A DNA stretch of 64,000 nucleotides from Chaunax sp. Z400 (GCA_037577475.1 CM075184.1:31395094-31459093); one strand, 5' to 3'. Counted from the stretch's first letter, positions 13,832 to 26,675 are shown. Program-made: numbers and translations. The notes: generated by a model not told the origin, from the sequence alone.

Positions 13832-14045
13832 GCCAGCGAAGGAGTGATTCAATCGGCCAACAGGGAGAGGACACTAGATGGAAGCCTGGAGGAGAGGGGC
13901 AGGGATTTGGCCACCACTGCCGACCCATCAAATGGAGGGTGTTGTGGATCAGGGTCGAAAAACACTCTGTGAAGGTTCGGTGTCTCCTGATGACCTCTTC
14001 TCCAGGCCACAGCTACTGTTATCTTAAATCAGCGCAACATAGCAT
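13832..14045. repeat. Duplicated segment, copy B
   Basis: This is the partner of the segment at 13420-13633, with the same block order and small indels (a 3-base gain in 'ccactgccgaccc'). A short open stretch across 13730-13972 on the plus strand spans the unique spacer and the first part of copy B, and has no recognised domain. The copies are clearly diverged, so the duplication is old. Confidence 0.6.
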
Positions 14046-15451
14046 CTCTGAAGAAACCAAACCTCCACCTCTGAGAATATCACAACCCACCAGAGAAGAT
14101 TTATAAGGGTTTTATGTCGTTTCTAATTAGATCAGCCATCCCTCATCTGGGTTTCCCACATGATAGCACCAATAAAAGTGATGCTTCCAAAAGCCTTTAA
14201 CATGCAAACCAAGTTTCTCAGCAGACATTCATTCTCATTCTGAAGTAGAAATGACTGTTTCATGGCTACCTGGAGATAAGTAAATTTACTGTTTTCCCAA
14301 GCAAAGTGTCTAAAATGTGAGAAGTTACAAAAAAATATAATCAAAAAACATCAAGAACCTGTCTCCTCCTTAGAAGAGGCCCCATTGAGACTTGATGCAA
14401 ATTAAAAACAGGTCGCCAATTATCCTAGAACATGAAGAGGAAATATGTCTATGAAATCAGGCAAATAATGATTTAAAAGCAAAACCAAAGATAAAAAGCT
14501 GTCGGGTTGTTTACTGAGGGAGAGAGTGATGGTCTGCGCAGGTCATTTTCTATTCAGAGCCAAACAAGTTAATAATTAACAGTGGCTACATCTCAAACCT
14601 AAATTGTTCCTGAAGCATGCTGTGACTGGTGCATCAGTACAAGGACAGAAAGAGTGGACTGATAATCCTCACAGACTACTCCATCAAACAAGGTGGGAAT
14701 AAACACTTTATTTTGACAGTTAAAAAAAGCTATTTCTTTTTCTAATAGTCGCCAAATGCTAATTCATCTCTAACATTTACATGAATGATTTCATTCGCAG
14801 TCAGTCTAAAACAATATTCTCATTTTAAAATAAAATCTCTTATTATCCATGGAAATTCATGAAAACCAATGACTAAATTCTTGCCCATACATCCTATATT
14901 TTCTAGCTATCTAAGCATTGACTTTTCAAGAAAAAGTGCAAAATGACATGGAATACAAAAAGAACTTTCCTTTTTGGTACCACGCTTCATTGACTCAGTT
15001 GGCTTTGGTGCAGCAGACTAAGCAGCTTCTTGGTGACGTTGTCCAACTCGTGCTGGAAGGAGAGTCCATGAGCGAAGAGCACATTACTCTTGCATAGCCA
15101 GATTTCTTTCCAAAATTCATTTTATCACTGTGCCTCAGATAGAGAAAGGGGTGACACTGGACTGCTTCCCAGTAAGGATTGATGAAGTAACAAGAAGCTT
15201 TCCAGCAGTCGGTGGAAAAGGCTAACTGGGCTGCCCTGACTATGACTTTAAGCCCATCTTTCTTTCCCTTTATGTATTTTTCAATGTGTTTGTCAGTATC
15301 TCTTTATGGTATAACATATCAAACTAATATTACGTCTTACCCTCTACCCTATAGCTGTAAACTTGACTTGCTGTCTACTGTCATCATCAGTCAGAGGGTA
15401 ATTTAAGAGTCAGTACTCATTGAGTGTGAGTGACCAACATTTGCTTAGTTT
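14046..15451. other. Intergenic, nothing recognised
   Basis: Unique AT-rich sequence without notable repeats or exon-like frames. Confidence 0.5.
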
Positions 15452-15895
15452 CAGTGGCGGATCTAGGCTTTTTCTAAATTAGGGGCCATAAAGGGGCCAC
15501 CTTTTGCACAGAGGGGCCAATCATATGTCCAACATCCATGCACCATACATTTCCTTATACATTTCCAGTAAGATATACAAGATATATACATTTGATCAGT
15601 CATTCCTTCTTTGCCGTTCTGTGGCTTTGAACAAAGACACATAGTTGAATATTTTTTGTTGTTGTTCAAGCACATTGTCAAAAAGGTTTAGGAAATATAT
15701 ATTCTTAATTATCTTATTTATTTGAATTTTAAACTGGTGTACACAGAAAACATAAGACACCTTTTTCCCCCCAAATATGTACAAAGTAATACATAAATTA
15801 CTTTAAAACAGGTCATGTTTACTATTACAGCATATTCAACAGTTTAGAGCAGAAAAAGCACAGAAAAGATTTACAGTGAAAGTGTCTGGTGGTCT
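15452..15895. mobile_element. hAT MITE copy related to 62031-62547, 3' end unclear
   Basis: It starts CAGTGGCGGATCTAGG and carries GGGGCCA three times in the same spacing as the intron-1 copy. It stays alignable for about 440 bases, with shared blocks such as 'atatgtccaacat', 'aaagacacata' and 'caacagtttagag'. I could not find the matching right terminus or the 8-bp duplication (the left flank is cttagttt). The copy is therefore either truncated or continues degenerately toward a GGCCCCC block near 16218. The end coordinate is where similarity fades by eye. Confidence 0.75.
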
Positions 15896-17883
15896 TTTTG
15901 TACTACATGCATAGGGTGACCAGAATGTCCTGAAAGAGAATCCTAAATTATGGGCAGTTGACCTAAACAAACGAGACCCAGTCTCGTTTGTTTTAGAAAT
16001 TAGCCTGAGAATTACTTTTGATTAATTATAGCCTAACAAAGCATAAATCAAACGATAGTTTTTAAACATTACTATGATATTACCCACAGATAAATGCTGT
16101 TATGTACATAGCCCACATGAATTGTGAATCTGGGTACAGTAGTGCTATAAACAGATAAACTACACATATGAAATTGTTACATAATATTAAATAAAAAAAT
16201 ATTTACAGAGGGAGATTTTGGCCCCCAGCCAATAACAGTGTGTATTTATTAGCTGGGGGAATAGGAAGCTACGAACATAGCACGGAGAAAAAGAAAACAT
16301 AGTGAGGCGAAACACCGGGTGGATTTAACTTGGTCCAGAACGAGTGAATCTGGGGTCGACTTCACTCCCTGGTGATCACTGAAGAGGAGAATTTGGATGA
16401 AGAGCAACAGGGTGATAGAAGCAATTAAACTCTCTTTCACCATTAAAGGACAATAATGCGGGGAATGGTTATATTCCACGATGCTTCAGTGGAGGATAGA
16501 AACAGCGAGCTTCTGCTCGGCTCTGTGCAGGTGCAGTCCCATGCTGCTTTCAGTCACATCAGAATTACCATTTTCCCGCCTCTGCCATGTTCATATCACA
16601 TCAGAATTACCATCTGCCACTAACGATTCTCATTAACATCTAAGCTGCATCAAACGTCAAAAACATGGAAATATGTCCTGTTTATCTGCTGTTGTTTGAG
16701 CTGAGAACTGTTTGGGCACCGTCAGAGTGGGAGACTGAGGGTTAAAGTGTTGGCCACATGTAGGCCTACTCTGTGGACACACAAACTGCTCTGTCTGAAC
16801 TTTTTCTATACCTAAACAATGTTTTCTGCTGTCATGCTAATGCTGTGTTCTTTTGAGGTCAGCAACTTTCTCACTCTTCACAATTTTTATCTTTTTTTGG
16901 GAGAAAAAAAAGGTTGATCTTGTCATTTATTTATGATGCCACTTCTTCATTCTCACTATGTTTAGATGAACCCAACATTTTAACACTCTTAAATGCTTAA
17001 AGTGTAAAGTTTCTGTGCTTATTTAACTTCAGCCTGAGTGTGATTTGAGCAAAAAAACATGCTGCAAAAACCATGTCAGACTCACATTTTAGAATTTTGA
17101 TATATGCCTTAATACATTGGTACAAGGGAACCTTAAAGCAACATTATGTATTTTACCTTAAAACAAGAGCTTCCAAATCATTTTGATAGTACACTGACTT
17201 GTAAAAGGAAGAATTCGTCTTCTGTCCTTCCCAGTCTGTGCCCTGAATGCTTGTTCTTGCATTTGGCGGGTATCATCTCTTGTGAGAATAACTTAACGCT
17301 TTAAGGCACCATGTAACACACCATGTCGATGAAACTGGATCATATTTTATGGAGGAAATGTTATCTGGTTCTCCCTCTGTCCTCTGGCTGTTCTGCCTTC
17401 AGTCTCTGTAATTCATAGAGTTCCCTGATGGACAGAGAGCTTTATTTGTTGCTAAATACACTATAACTGCTAACTGTTGCTGCTTTTAGCTAGTCTACAC
17501 AGTTTGCAAGACTTTGTCCAGACCAAACTGAAAGCTTGGAACTCCAGGGATTGCTGATGTTTTTCATCAACAAGCTTTGGATCGCTGGAAGGAGGAGGCT
17601 TTCAGGCCCAGAGTGCCTGGGGCATGCTAGCGGGGAGCGGTGCTGAAACAGCCAGCCGAACCGGAGCCAGCGGGTAAGGTAACTGGAGGGACATCATGAC
17701 AAAAGTGAAGAGATGGAAGAGGATATTGATGGAGGAAGCTATAGGAGAAGAGAGTGACTGAGCAAAGGGCATGACACGAGAGTAAATCTTTGACTTTTAG
17801 TTGCTGATAAGAAAGAAATAGCAAAACAATTCAACGCTGGACAAGAGAAATATTAAAGTAATACTAACTGGCTTCCTATGTCA
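15896..17883. other. Intergenic, possible old repeat fragments
   Basis: It holds the 13-bp hairpin at 15965 and a GGCCCCC-bearing block near 16218 that may be the right part of the hAT copy starting at 15452. The stretch 17110-17500 has the wording of old interspersed repeats but was not assigned. Confidence 0.4.
15965..15993. repeat. 13-bp perfect inverted repeat with 3-base loop
   Basis: AAACAAACGAGAC (15965-15977) pairs with GTCTCGTTTGTTT (15981-15993). No pairing extends outside the arms, and no T-run follows that would suggest an RNA polymerase III terminator. Confidence 0.8.
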
Positions 17884-18067
17884 GATATTATTAAACTTTA
17901 TCTTGTTTTCTCCACTGCAAGGGTACCCTAGAGGTCACTTCATCATGTCTGCTCCAATGGAAAGGAACCCTAGAGGTCACTTCGTCTTGTTTTCCCTACA
18001 GGAGGGGCATCCTCGAAGGCACTTTAACCCATTTGTTCCAATGGAAAGGCCCCCTAGAGCATGGCTG
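17884..18067. repeat. 42-bp minisatellite, in phase with an open frame
   Basis: The core CCCTAGAGGTCACTT recurs at 17926, 17968, 18010 and 18052, an exact 42-base period, with a decayed unit before 17926. Because 42 is 14 codons, the plus-strand frame from 17903 shows repeated PRGHF or PRRHF followed by a (M)ER or similar end. Related but irregular units reappear at 18470-18600. Similar repeats occur widely in fish DNA, so I treat the frame as incidental. Confidence 0.75.
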
Positions 18068-18469
18068 AGAGTAAGTAAGTCAACCTTCCTCCCCCTGCTG
18101 AGGTCTGAGCCCCATAACGCTAACCCCTAATAATGATATAAAATTATAATAATAATATAAAAATAAAAGCAAAAAATAAAAAAAAGCAAAAAAAAAGGAA
18201 CAATCCCTGAGATTAAAATTTGGGTAATCTGGGTAAGAGTTAACAAACATAACCATTACTCCAGTAGACTTGATACCATTCATTGACTAGAGGAGTTTCA
18301 TATATGGTAAAGGACAATCTTGCCAATCCCTATGATGAGAAAAGTTCATAATAGGCCTAATAATAGGCCCATCTTTTTTTTCTCCTGTTGTGTCGAAAGG
18401 CTTCGTGGTCCAGATGGAAGCTTTTTGTGGTCAGGATTTGGCCCACGGTCCGCCAGTTGGTGAACCCTG

Positions 18470-18600
18470 CTCTAGAGGGAACATTATCATGTTGTTTTTC
18501 TTTTCCAATCGAGAGGCACCCCTCGTTATGTTTTATATACCGTAGATGTATTCAAGAGGGCACTTTTATGGCATTATTTTTCAATCCGCCATTAATGGGC
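18470..18600. repeat. Degenerate outlying units of the 42-bp minisatellite
   Basis: Variants of the core (ctctagagggaacattatc; cccctcgttatg; caagagggcacttttatgg) occur at irregular spacing, each followed by a 'ttccaat'-like segment. The preceding 18068-18469 looks like a later insertion that split the array, but its ends were not resolved. Confidence 0.5.
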
Positions 18601-21600
18601 ACAGTGTCAGGAAAAGCTTTGCAGTGTCACTGCACAGCCTGTCCTCTCTCTACACCAGCAGTCTAACTGTTCCAACACAAAGGCTGCACACTCATATCAC
18701 TGATTCACTCCAACAGCCTCAGTAAAGAAAAAAAAAAAACCCTGGTAAAACGGTAAAGGAGTAATCTGATTACTGACCTCCTGAATATAAAGTGACCAGT
18801 GTGAACTTTATTATTTTCTTTCTAATCTGGTTTCTTGTATGCATTCACAATAACTATATCAAGTAAACCAGGAAGCAGCCAATCGTTAATCAACAATCAC
18901 ACCACAAATCAAACAGACTGGTGGTCTTATTGGTGGTGACTGGTATTCATATAACCAGATGGATCAACAGCGATCTTCACAACTATTCTATTCTCAGTGT
19001 GACAAACTGTTCCTGTCCGACTGTCAGGCTGACTTTGTGCAATAAACAATGACGAATAGGTTTCCACAATCTCACTGTCCTTTGAACAGTACGACTTCTC
19101 TTTAGCTGGAAGTCATCTCTGTAACTGAGTGGACTGCTGTCAGGAAACAGAGGTGAGTGTATCTTGAAAACACACGGAGTAATTGGTTTATATTAAACTT
19201 CCAGCACCTGAAAAGCCACCCAGAAACTGCGCTGAGCAAAGGGTAAATTCAAAGAAATATGAAACTTGCTCACTCCAGTAGCGATTGAAGTGCTTTAGGA
19301 GTTTCAAGTTAAACAGTTTCAAGGAGAAACTGTTTAACATTGTTCAGAGTTCTGTTTCGCTGAGTTTGCCCATTACAAACTAACAGCTTACTGCATTTCC
19401 AAAAGGCTTCTGGTAAATCAACTGCAAGCCATGTGGACTGTAAATTATCCAACCACAAAGTGTCTGCTTTGGTGCTAACATGATCATAATATGTAATTAA
19501 TATTGAACTGCAACAGCGCCTTGAGGCCTCAAACATCTCCTCATTCGACTGGACTGCATTTCAGCCTCACAAATGACTCTGTAATTGGTCAAAACATGCT
19601 GATATGCATTTTTGGAGGAGTGTGGAATAGCTTTAGTGGTTTGGTGTAGCCAAAGGGGGAGGGGGAGGGGGGGGGGATTGGTGATTTGCAGTAATCACAT
19701 AAAGAAAGTGACTTAAAATGGAATAAAGATGAGTGCTTGATTCACCCATACATTATGCTCTCCATCCCTTCTGCATTACACTTAAGAAATTAGGCTTCTG
19801 AGAGTTCGTAATTGCTTGTTTTACTCTTGGCCTAGCCTGTAAAAGATTTAGGCTTCTCCCCGTGTTGTTGCTGAAGTGCTTTGTATGCCAATATCTGGGA
19901 TACTTATCATAGAAGAGCATCCCATAAAGGGGAACTCATGGATACTTCCGTCTACTCTGCCAAATTTGTCAGCGTCAAACGTAACATCTAAACTCTGTCC
20001 AGACATGCTGGACAAGTGAAGCCCAGAGGAGGCCTCTGAAGAGGAGATCGAACGGCGCCAAATGGCAGAAAATAAATGGCGTGGAAAAACATGAGCTTAT
20101 GATGATTCTCCAGAGAAATGGTCTGCCGACCCTGTGCTTTTTGATATCAGTTTGAATTAGAATGATAATATTGATTTTCTTTTTTTTTTTTTACAAGAGT
20201 TGCCTGACAATGTGCCTGTAGCCAGTCCTCGGAGAGTGAGGAGACAGAAAAAAGGCTCAGAGACAAAAGGAAGCAAGGAAGGAGATAAAAAAAAAAATAA
20301 GGAACAGGCGGAGGAACAGAGGGACGAGGAGGCAGATAGAGGGAGGGGTAGGATAAAGGAGGACCAAGATAGAGGAGTATGAGTGAGGGTCTGCTTGCAG
20401 AAATAGAATGTCTCTCCGATCAATTGTACGTCGGTGGCCCTGCTGTGAGTCTACAGGGGATCCTTCAGCAGCAACACATGAAAGGAGGGGTCTTAGTAGG
20501 CCATTACATTAAATAATTGGCATTTACTGCTATGGAAACGACTCCTACCTGGCTGGAGGTTGCCCACTGAGCTGGCAGCAGGTTTGTATTTATAGTTCTC
20601 TCCTGCACCTCATCGTGTAATTTATCTGAAACCCCTCCACCGATAACTCCCACAAAACACAAATACACCACCTCCTCCTCCTCCTCCTCTTCGGCCTCGT
20701 GTTGTCTCTCCGTCTTCAACTCCTTTGGTCTCAGCGATACTGCATCCGATATCCAGCCACCCACGTACCCAGCCGCCCCTCCTCTCCCACAACGGATTCC
20801 TGGCATTCACGGTGTCGTTCCAGGATGTAGCTGTCGGCGACTCACTACTTCGCAAGTAGTGTCTATACGCAACAAAATGACGCCCGAGGAGCGCCGGCGT
20901 CGAGGAGCAGTCATGAGGGGCGAAGATGAAACAAGTCAAGATTGTGCAGCACTTTGCCAAATTTGTGGCGACCTAATTACAGAGCAATTTATTCACTAGT
21001 TTATGAATTTTTCATCAGTAATTAGCTTGTGATAGCTGTACTAGTTGGCTACATTTAAGAGCAGCAGCCTTTAAAGCCGCTTTAAACAATACTGACGAAT
21101 GGTGTCGCTTTAATGAGAGAATTATCACCCAACTCTGCAGATCTCCTCACCTGTTTTAGCATTTTTCAGCTAATTGTTTCAGTATTACTTTCCTTTTTAC
21201 TTCACTGTTTCTTACTACCTTGCCAGATGCTTTGTTTCCACCACCAAACAGCTGGTCGCTAAGGACAACTTTAGAGACTAACTGGAGAAAAAAGTGCTGC
21301 ATTTAGTCCCTATTAAAGAGTTAGATATAAAGTTAGACATAGTGAAGAACAGCATTAGCAATTATAGTTAATTGCTCATACAACAATATTGTAATAACTT
21401 ACCTCCTCTTGATTTTCTCCAAGAGTTAAAATAATTTAGCCAGACAAAATGAGGAGACAGATTAATATAGCAGGAACTGGTCTATTAAAAGGAAAGGTTG
21501 TTTCTGACTGCAGGTGAGATAAGGTAACATTTATAAATTGAAACGATCTCTAATCTCAACGTGGGAAAAGAAATGAAATCTTGTTTCCTCCACGCCAGCA

Positions 21601-24249
21601 CATCAGTTGCAATCCCACATGACAGGCATTTTAATTGGTACTTGATAAGTAAATTGGATTTTAAATTAAATTGTGATGATTTTAAACTTTCAGCTCGTGG
21701 CTCGAGTCTCTCTCATCATTGCTGTGGTTGCATCGGGGTGATGTGTTTTAAAAGAGAACAGATTCAGGGAGTAGGAGAGGACTGCTGCTGGTATCTCCGG
21801 GCCTCTGGTGTCATAAATCATGTGGTAAACAGCCAACAGGTGTCAGGAGAATTGATCTAATGCTGATTATTGTTACTGAAGGAAATCGAGAGATGATAGC
21901 ATGACTGCTTACACTCGGCACTTTTAATTTCCGTGGCTGCTTTTGATTTAGTCAGTAATACGAGGACATTTTCATTTAAAATAAAGATGCTCCTCTGTTT
22001 GTTTCCCTTGTTCCCATTTATCACAACACATTAATTTCAGCTTTGCTGACACCTAAAAGGATTCATAGAACCTATTGTGTACAAAAAACACCTTCTGCTC
22101 CTTCCTCCGCACTCTTTATGTCCCATCGGAGGATAAATAATAATGCTCTTTTCCTTTTTCAGAGGAAAAAGGCCAAGCAGACTCACAGTTTTGTCCATGA
22201 ATGGGTACTTATAACCCACAGACCATTGTCATGTTCATGTCCCCCTGGGGAGCAATTCCCAACACAATTTACTGAGCATAAACATTAGACTGTCAGAACC
22301 AGGCCAGAGCCCATGACTTGCCAGCACAACGACGAGGGTCAACTAATGCACAGGGGAGGAGGAGACATTGGGGAAGGCTTTGCTTTCAGGTAATGGCTCT
22401 CATTGAGGACTATTCATTAAACAGAGTGTCTGAACAATAGAGCTCTACGTAATACATCTGCTTTACACATCCTGCATTATTTATGAGCGTAGAACAGCTT
22501 TACATTCAGATTGGGTTAAAAGCTTAAAGGTTGTCGAGGGAGTGAAATTCTAAAAGGCCAAAACCTATAATAACCAACTTCACAGTAAATTAACAAATTA
22601 TATTTGTTTTATTGATATGCTGTCATTATTCTTTGCACGGCAGCCCCGCATCGTGTGAGCAGGCCTAAACTGTCGTGTTTGCGCAAAGGTGTCAGCGTTC
22701 TCAAAATGAACCATTTGTGTTTATAGCTGTCCTAAATGGCCACAATCAAATGTGGGGTAAAAAGCCCATCATAATAATCTGAGCGCTCACTGTTGAGCAA
22801 TCTTCCCTACAAGTCATTTTATTATGTTGCGCTCGATCGTTCATGTAAAAAGCGGAGGAAGTAGTTGAATGAAAAATAACAGAATTGTTCAAGCCTGCGT
22901 TCTTTCTCACCAGCTGCTGCTTTTGGACATGCTTTTCAAATTCTCAGTTTTGGTAAGTTCTAAAAATTGCAGATTCCGCCTCCTTGATTTCTAATGTCGG
23001 CGACAGAGGTTCATACGTTGTTAGACCGATCAACAAGCAATTTGATTAAGGCTTATTGGCACCTTAAACCTTTTGAAAAATTTGACCCTCATGTCCGATC
23101 CGCACCTAAATATTTGGGTTTTGTAGAACTAATAGTGAAAACTTTATTTGCATATTTATTATTGCTAAATTGACAGCAGAGCTCTGCACATGCAAAACTG
23201 AGAGGGTAAAATAAGCCATAAACCCCATTCACACAGCATTTTCATTCCAGGTCTGTTGCGCCTTTATTCCGCTCCGGAAGTCTGTCTGAACACAATGTAG
23301 GCGTAACAGGGTGTCAGTTTGTTCCACCTCTGTGATGCCTCTGTGTGAATTCAGTGGCCTAGCGTTGTGGAATGGGAGTGACGTTGTAGTAATGTTCAGG
23401 TGTGCGACCTACCCTGTGGCATACGCTGTGAACGCACACACCGAGGTGGCGTTGTGGCGCCTTGGTCTGGTCCAGTCTGAACACACCAAAGGAGTCACAG
23501 AGAAGGGAATTTGTTTCGGCGCTGTTGCTGCAATGTGTCACTGCAAGTAAGCCAAGATGACCAGTTCCTGTTCTTGTGCTCTCCAGCTGGCAACACTGTG
23601 GTCCCATCATATTGTTAGATGTTTGAAGAGGTGCAGGATGTCTGTGCTACAGACCGACGCTGATTTATAAACCCATAAATCCATAAATCCAGCCTAACAC
23701 ACACATATACACACATTAATGTATGCCACATGCCATTCTTCACACAGTCTAACACACACGCAGAGCTGGCAACTATTTCTGTGTTCTCAGTACATATGGG
23801 GATGTAGGAGTGATTTAAAGTGTGTGTGTGTTAGAGGGGTGATAGTAGGGGTAATTATCAACCTGGTAAATCCTGTCTTCTATAACCTCACACTTCCCTC
23901 GATATCATCACCTCACAGCTTCCACCTGAGTGTGATATATATATGTGTTTGACAGTGTTAATAAAATGTCACACATGTACAGGAGTTTGGACAGATAACA
24001 AAAGAAATAAGAGATAACAGATACAAAATATAGATACATCTTTAGAAACATATATGGTCAAATTACATTTATGCCTGATAAATGTGTGTTGTGGCCCATG
24101 GGTCAAGGTTAGGCCACCAGAAGATGGCTGGCAAGCTCCTGTCCAAGGTCAGCCTCCTAGGTATAGTTTCCCTGTTCCAGACAAAGTGTTGTGGCTCTAT
24201 GTTCAATTCTGCCATTACAATAATAATCATTTGTACCATATTGTGGCTC
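18601..24249. other. Intergenic with a CpG-dense islet at 20690-20925
   Basis: It is mainly AT-rich, with the G-run at 19655 and purine-rich DNA at 20220-20400. The islet at 20690-20925 carries about 20 CpGs in about 235 bases and a perfect 8-bp hairpin (CACTACTT 20843-20850 with AAGTAGTG 20854-20861). No gene recognised. Confidence 0.5.
19655..19676 (+). other. G-run, possible quadruplex
   Basis: Runs of five, five and ten G are separated by single A bases. The last run can supply two tetrads, so the plus strand meets the simple four-tract quadruplex pattern. Function is unknown. Confidence 0.6.
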
Positions 24250-24484
24250 GGCTGTGGCTCAGGAGGGGAAATGATCGTCTACTCAATGGAGGTTCAGTGG
24301 TTTGATCCCCAGCCTCTGCAAATCTAAATGTCGAAGTATCCTTGAGCAAGAGACTGAATCCCAATTTGCTCCCCGGGCACCGTAATAGCTGCCCACCGCT
24401 CCTCCTCCTCCTCCTCCTCTTCTTCAGGGATGGGTCGAATGCAGAGAAAGAATTCTCCCCTGTGGGATAAATAAAATATCTTAA
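24250..24484 (+). mobile_element. tRNA-headed SINE, plus strand
   Basis: A box TGGCTCAGGAGG lies at 24255-24266 and B box GGTTTGATCCC at 24299-24309, with normal spacing. Then comes the common teleost SINE body 'tcgaagtatccttgagcaag' and a 3' tail 'cccctgtgggataaataaa'. The same tail type ends the LINE remnant at 41.9 kb, fitting SINE mobilisation by a LINE partner. A CTC-rich stretch at 24400-24424 is internal. Confidence 0.8.
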
Positions 24485-26381
24485 GATATTGGTTTTGCAC
24501 CACCAAACTGTATTCATATATTCCTAAAAAAACAAACTCTCATTCCATGTCTGAGTCCTCGTCTTTACAGCAGCAGCTGGCTGCTTGAATCAGCCAATGG
24601 AGAACCAGAACCGCATTCTATTTTCCTCCTGCTCTTTTTGACCCGAGTCCCTCTTAGTGGAAGTTATCCCCAGTATTAATGGATTTATTGGCTGAGAAAC
24701 AAGTCATAATTAATAACTCTTATCTGCTGGGATGTCAGGGGCTGACTTTGCATTTTCTTGTTCATTGTTGCAAAACAGAGGGTGGATAAAACTCTAGCAG
24801 GCAGAAACAGAGGAAACAACAGAGGGTAAACAACAACACCACTCCATGATTGACACCTGCTCTGTGCTGTCGCTGCAAAAGCAACTTGCTGTTAAAACTG
24901 GACACACAAAAATCAGCATGCAAAAGCACAACTGTGATAAGTAAAAAAAAAAAGGTTAATACACTAATACACCAATTTGTGATGACATTAAAATGCTGTG
25001 ATAATGTTAAAAAGATCATACAGCCATGATTTCATGATTATTTGTGGTAAAATTGTGACAAAGAATAAAAATTCATATTGTGTTAAAATAGCTTTAAAAA
25101 TGTCTTTTAGCACTGTTGTATTTATTGTTTATTTAATCCTTTATTTTTTAAATTTAAGTTATAATCGTATTCTCTGTCATCTCTAAAGTAGCCTTTTTTT
25201 CTGTTAGTCGGAGATCGATTGCTTTTGTCTCCATCCACTTCGTGGAGATTGTGTCGTCCTCATTCGGGTAGTAAATGCACTCAGAGAGGAAACCCAAGCA
25301 TCACTCTCGTCATCATTTCTCACCGCTTTCAGGGGTGTAACAACTCCATGACTCAGGAAGTAACGTAGTGAAAATAGTCACTTTATTGAACAACATGTTC
25401 ACAGTGCAGAAAAATCCAGGCAGACACAAGGAACTGGGAAGGTGGGGACGAGTGACACATAAAGGAAGGGGAACAGACTAAATACAGGAGGAGGTGGGAT
25501 TTAAAGAGACGCAGGTGAGAACAGTCAGAACAATCGGGACAATCGCAGGCCGGGAGAATCTGAAATAAAAAGGACCTGAGTCACATGACCAAAACAGGTG
25601 AAAGAGACACGAAGGGACTGATGAATAGAAACATGACCTACAGCTAACAGGACGGGATGCGACACTTGGATGATAGCTTGTGACAGGGGTGTCCTTGATG
25701 CAGGAGGTTTGAGTTCACCATGACTGCACCTGTGGAACTGACGCTCCTCGTTGTGTTGTTGTGTATCCTACTGTGTCTATGAATAATAATAGACTGTTCC
25801 TAATCACATGCAATGTCAGTGTGTTACTCCATTTATCATTCACAGGCCTTGAAAACTCCTGCAGACAAGCATTTTGTGTCTTCACTACCATAGCATCAGT
25901 TAAATCTTAATTTAGTGCTTGAGGAAATGCACGAACAACATTATAGAGCTCAATACACCTGAGAAACCAGCCCTGGGTTATATTGTTGGCCGTGCAACAG
26001 TAGCTCAACGTCAGGCTGATGGTGATATGTAATGGCACAGCGGGAGCTCACTTTATTTGAGGAGGTATATGAAAGCTGTTTTTGATCCCAGATGTGGCCC
26101 AGAGAATTGATGTTTTGGTCCAGCTGAAAATATTGGCCCAGGATTTGCTTCAGGACAACAGTAGATACTGGTGCACTTCACTGAGCATGTATTTGCTGCA
26201 CACACTGACAGTCTGATAATGTTATTAGTTGAACATGTCACATCGCTGTATATCACATTTCATTATGTCTCACTACATTATGTACAGCATTGTGACAGGT
26301 TATTTATTATGTTCATCTTATACATATGTTACATCAGGCTACAGCTTTGCAGAATTTTAAAGTGAAGTATTGGTGATCACA
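24485..26381. other. Intergenic, possible repeat block at 25340-25670
   Basis: The block 25340-25670 ('cactttattgaacaaca', repeated 'caggtga' and 'gacac' motifs) has the wording of a common fish retroelement, but no coding part or ends were found. The rest is unremarkable. Confidence 0.35.
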
Positions 26382-26675
26382 GGGCAGCACAGTGGCGTGG
26401 TGGTTAGCACTGTTGCCTCAAAGCAGCATGCATGTTCTTCCTGTGTCTGCGTGGGTGCTATGGCTTCATCCCACAGTCCTACAACATACTGTAGGTAAAT
26501 TGGTGACTCTGAATTGAAGGTGTGAATGTGAGCGTGAATTTGTTATTTATGTTGGCCCTGTGATGAGCTGGCGACCTGTCCAGGCTATACCCTGCCTCTT
26601 TCCTAATGTCAGCTGTGATAGGCTCCGGCTCAGCTTTGTGATTTGGCACAAAACAAATAAAATTGACCTGACTTG
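26382..26675 (+). mobile_element. tRNA-headed interspersed repeat lacking its B box, with LINE-type tail
   Basis: It begins gggcagcacagtggcgtgg and carries the A-box-like TGGTTAGCAC, then the well-known teleost phrases 'tgtctgcgtggg', 'ttggtgactctgaattg', 'ctggcgacctgtccagg' and 'gataggctccggctcag'. Relative to the usual form, about 60 bases are missing after 'gcctcaaagcag', removing the B box region. The end (tgatttggcacaaaacaaataaaattgac) resembles a LINE 3' tail, so the locus may be a composite of two insertions. Confidence 0.75.

Noticed and set aside
20622..20960. Gly/Arg-rich minus frame as a small protein
   Set aside because: It is explained by the CTC repeat and CpG-dense composition. 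No start context or homology.
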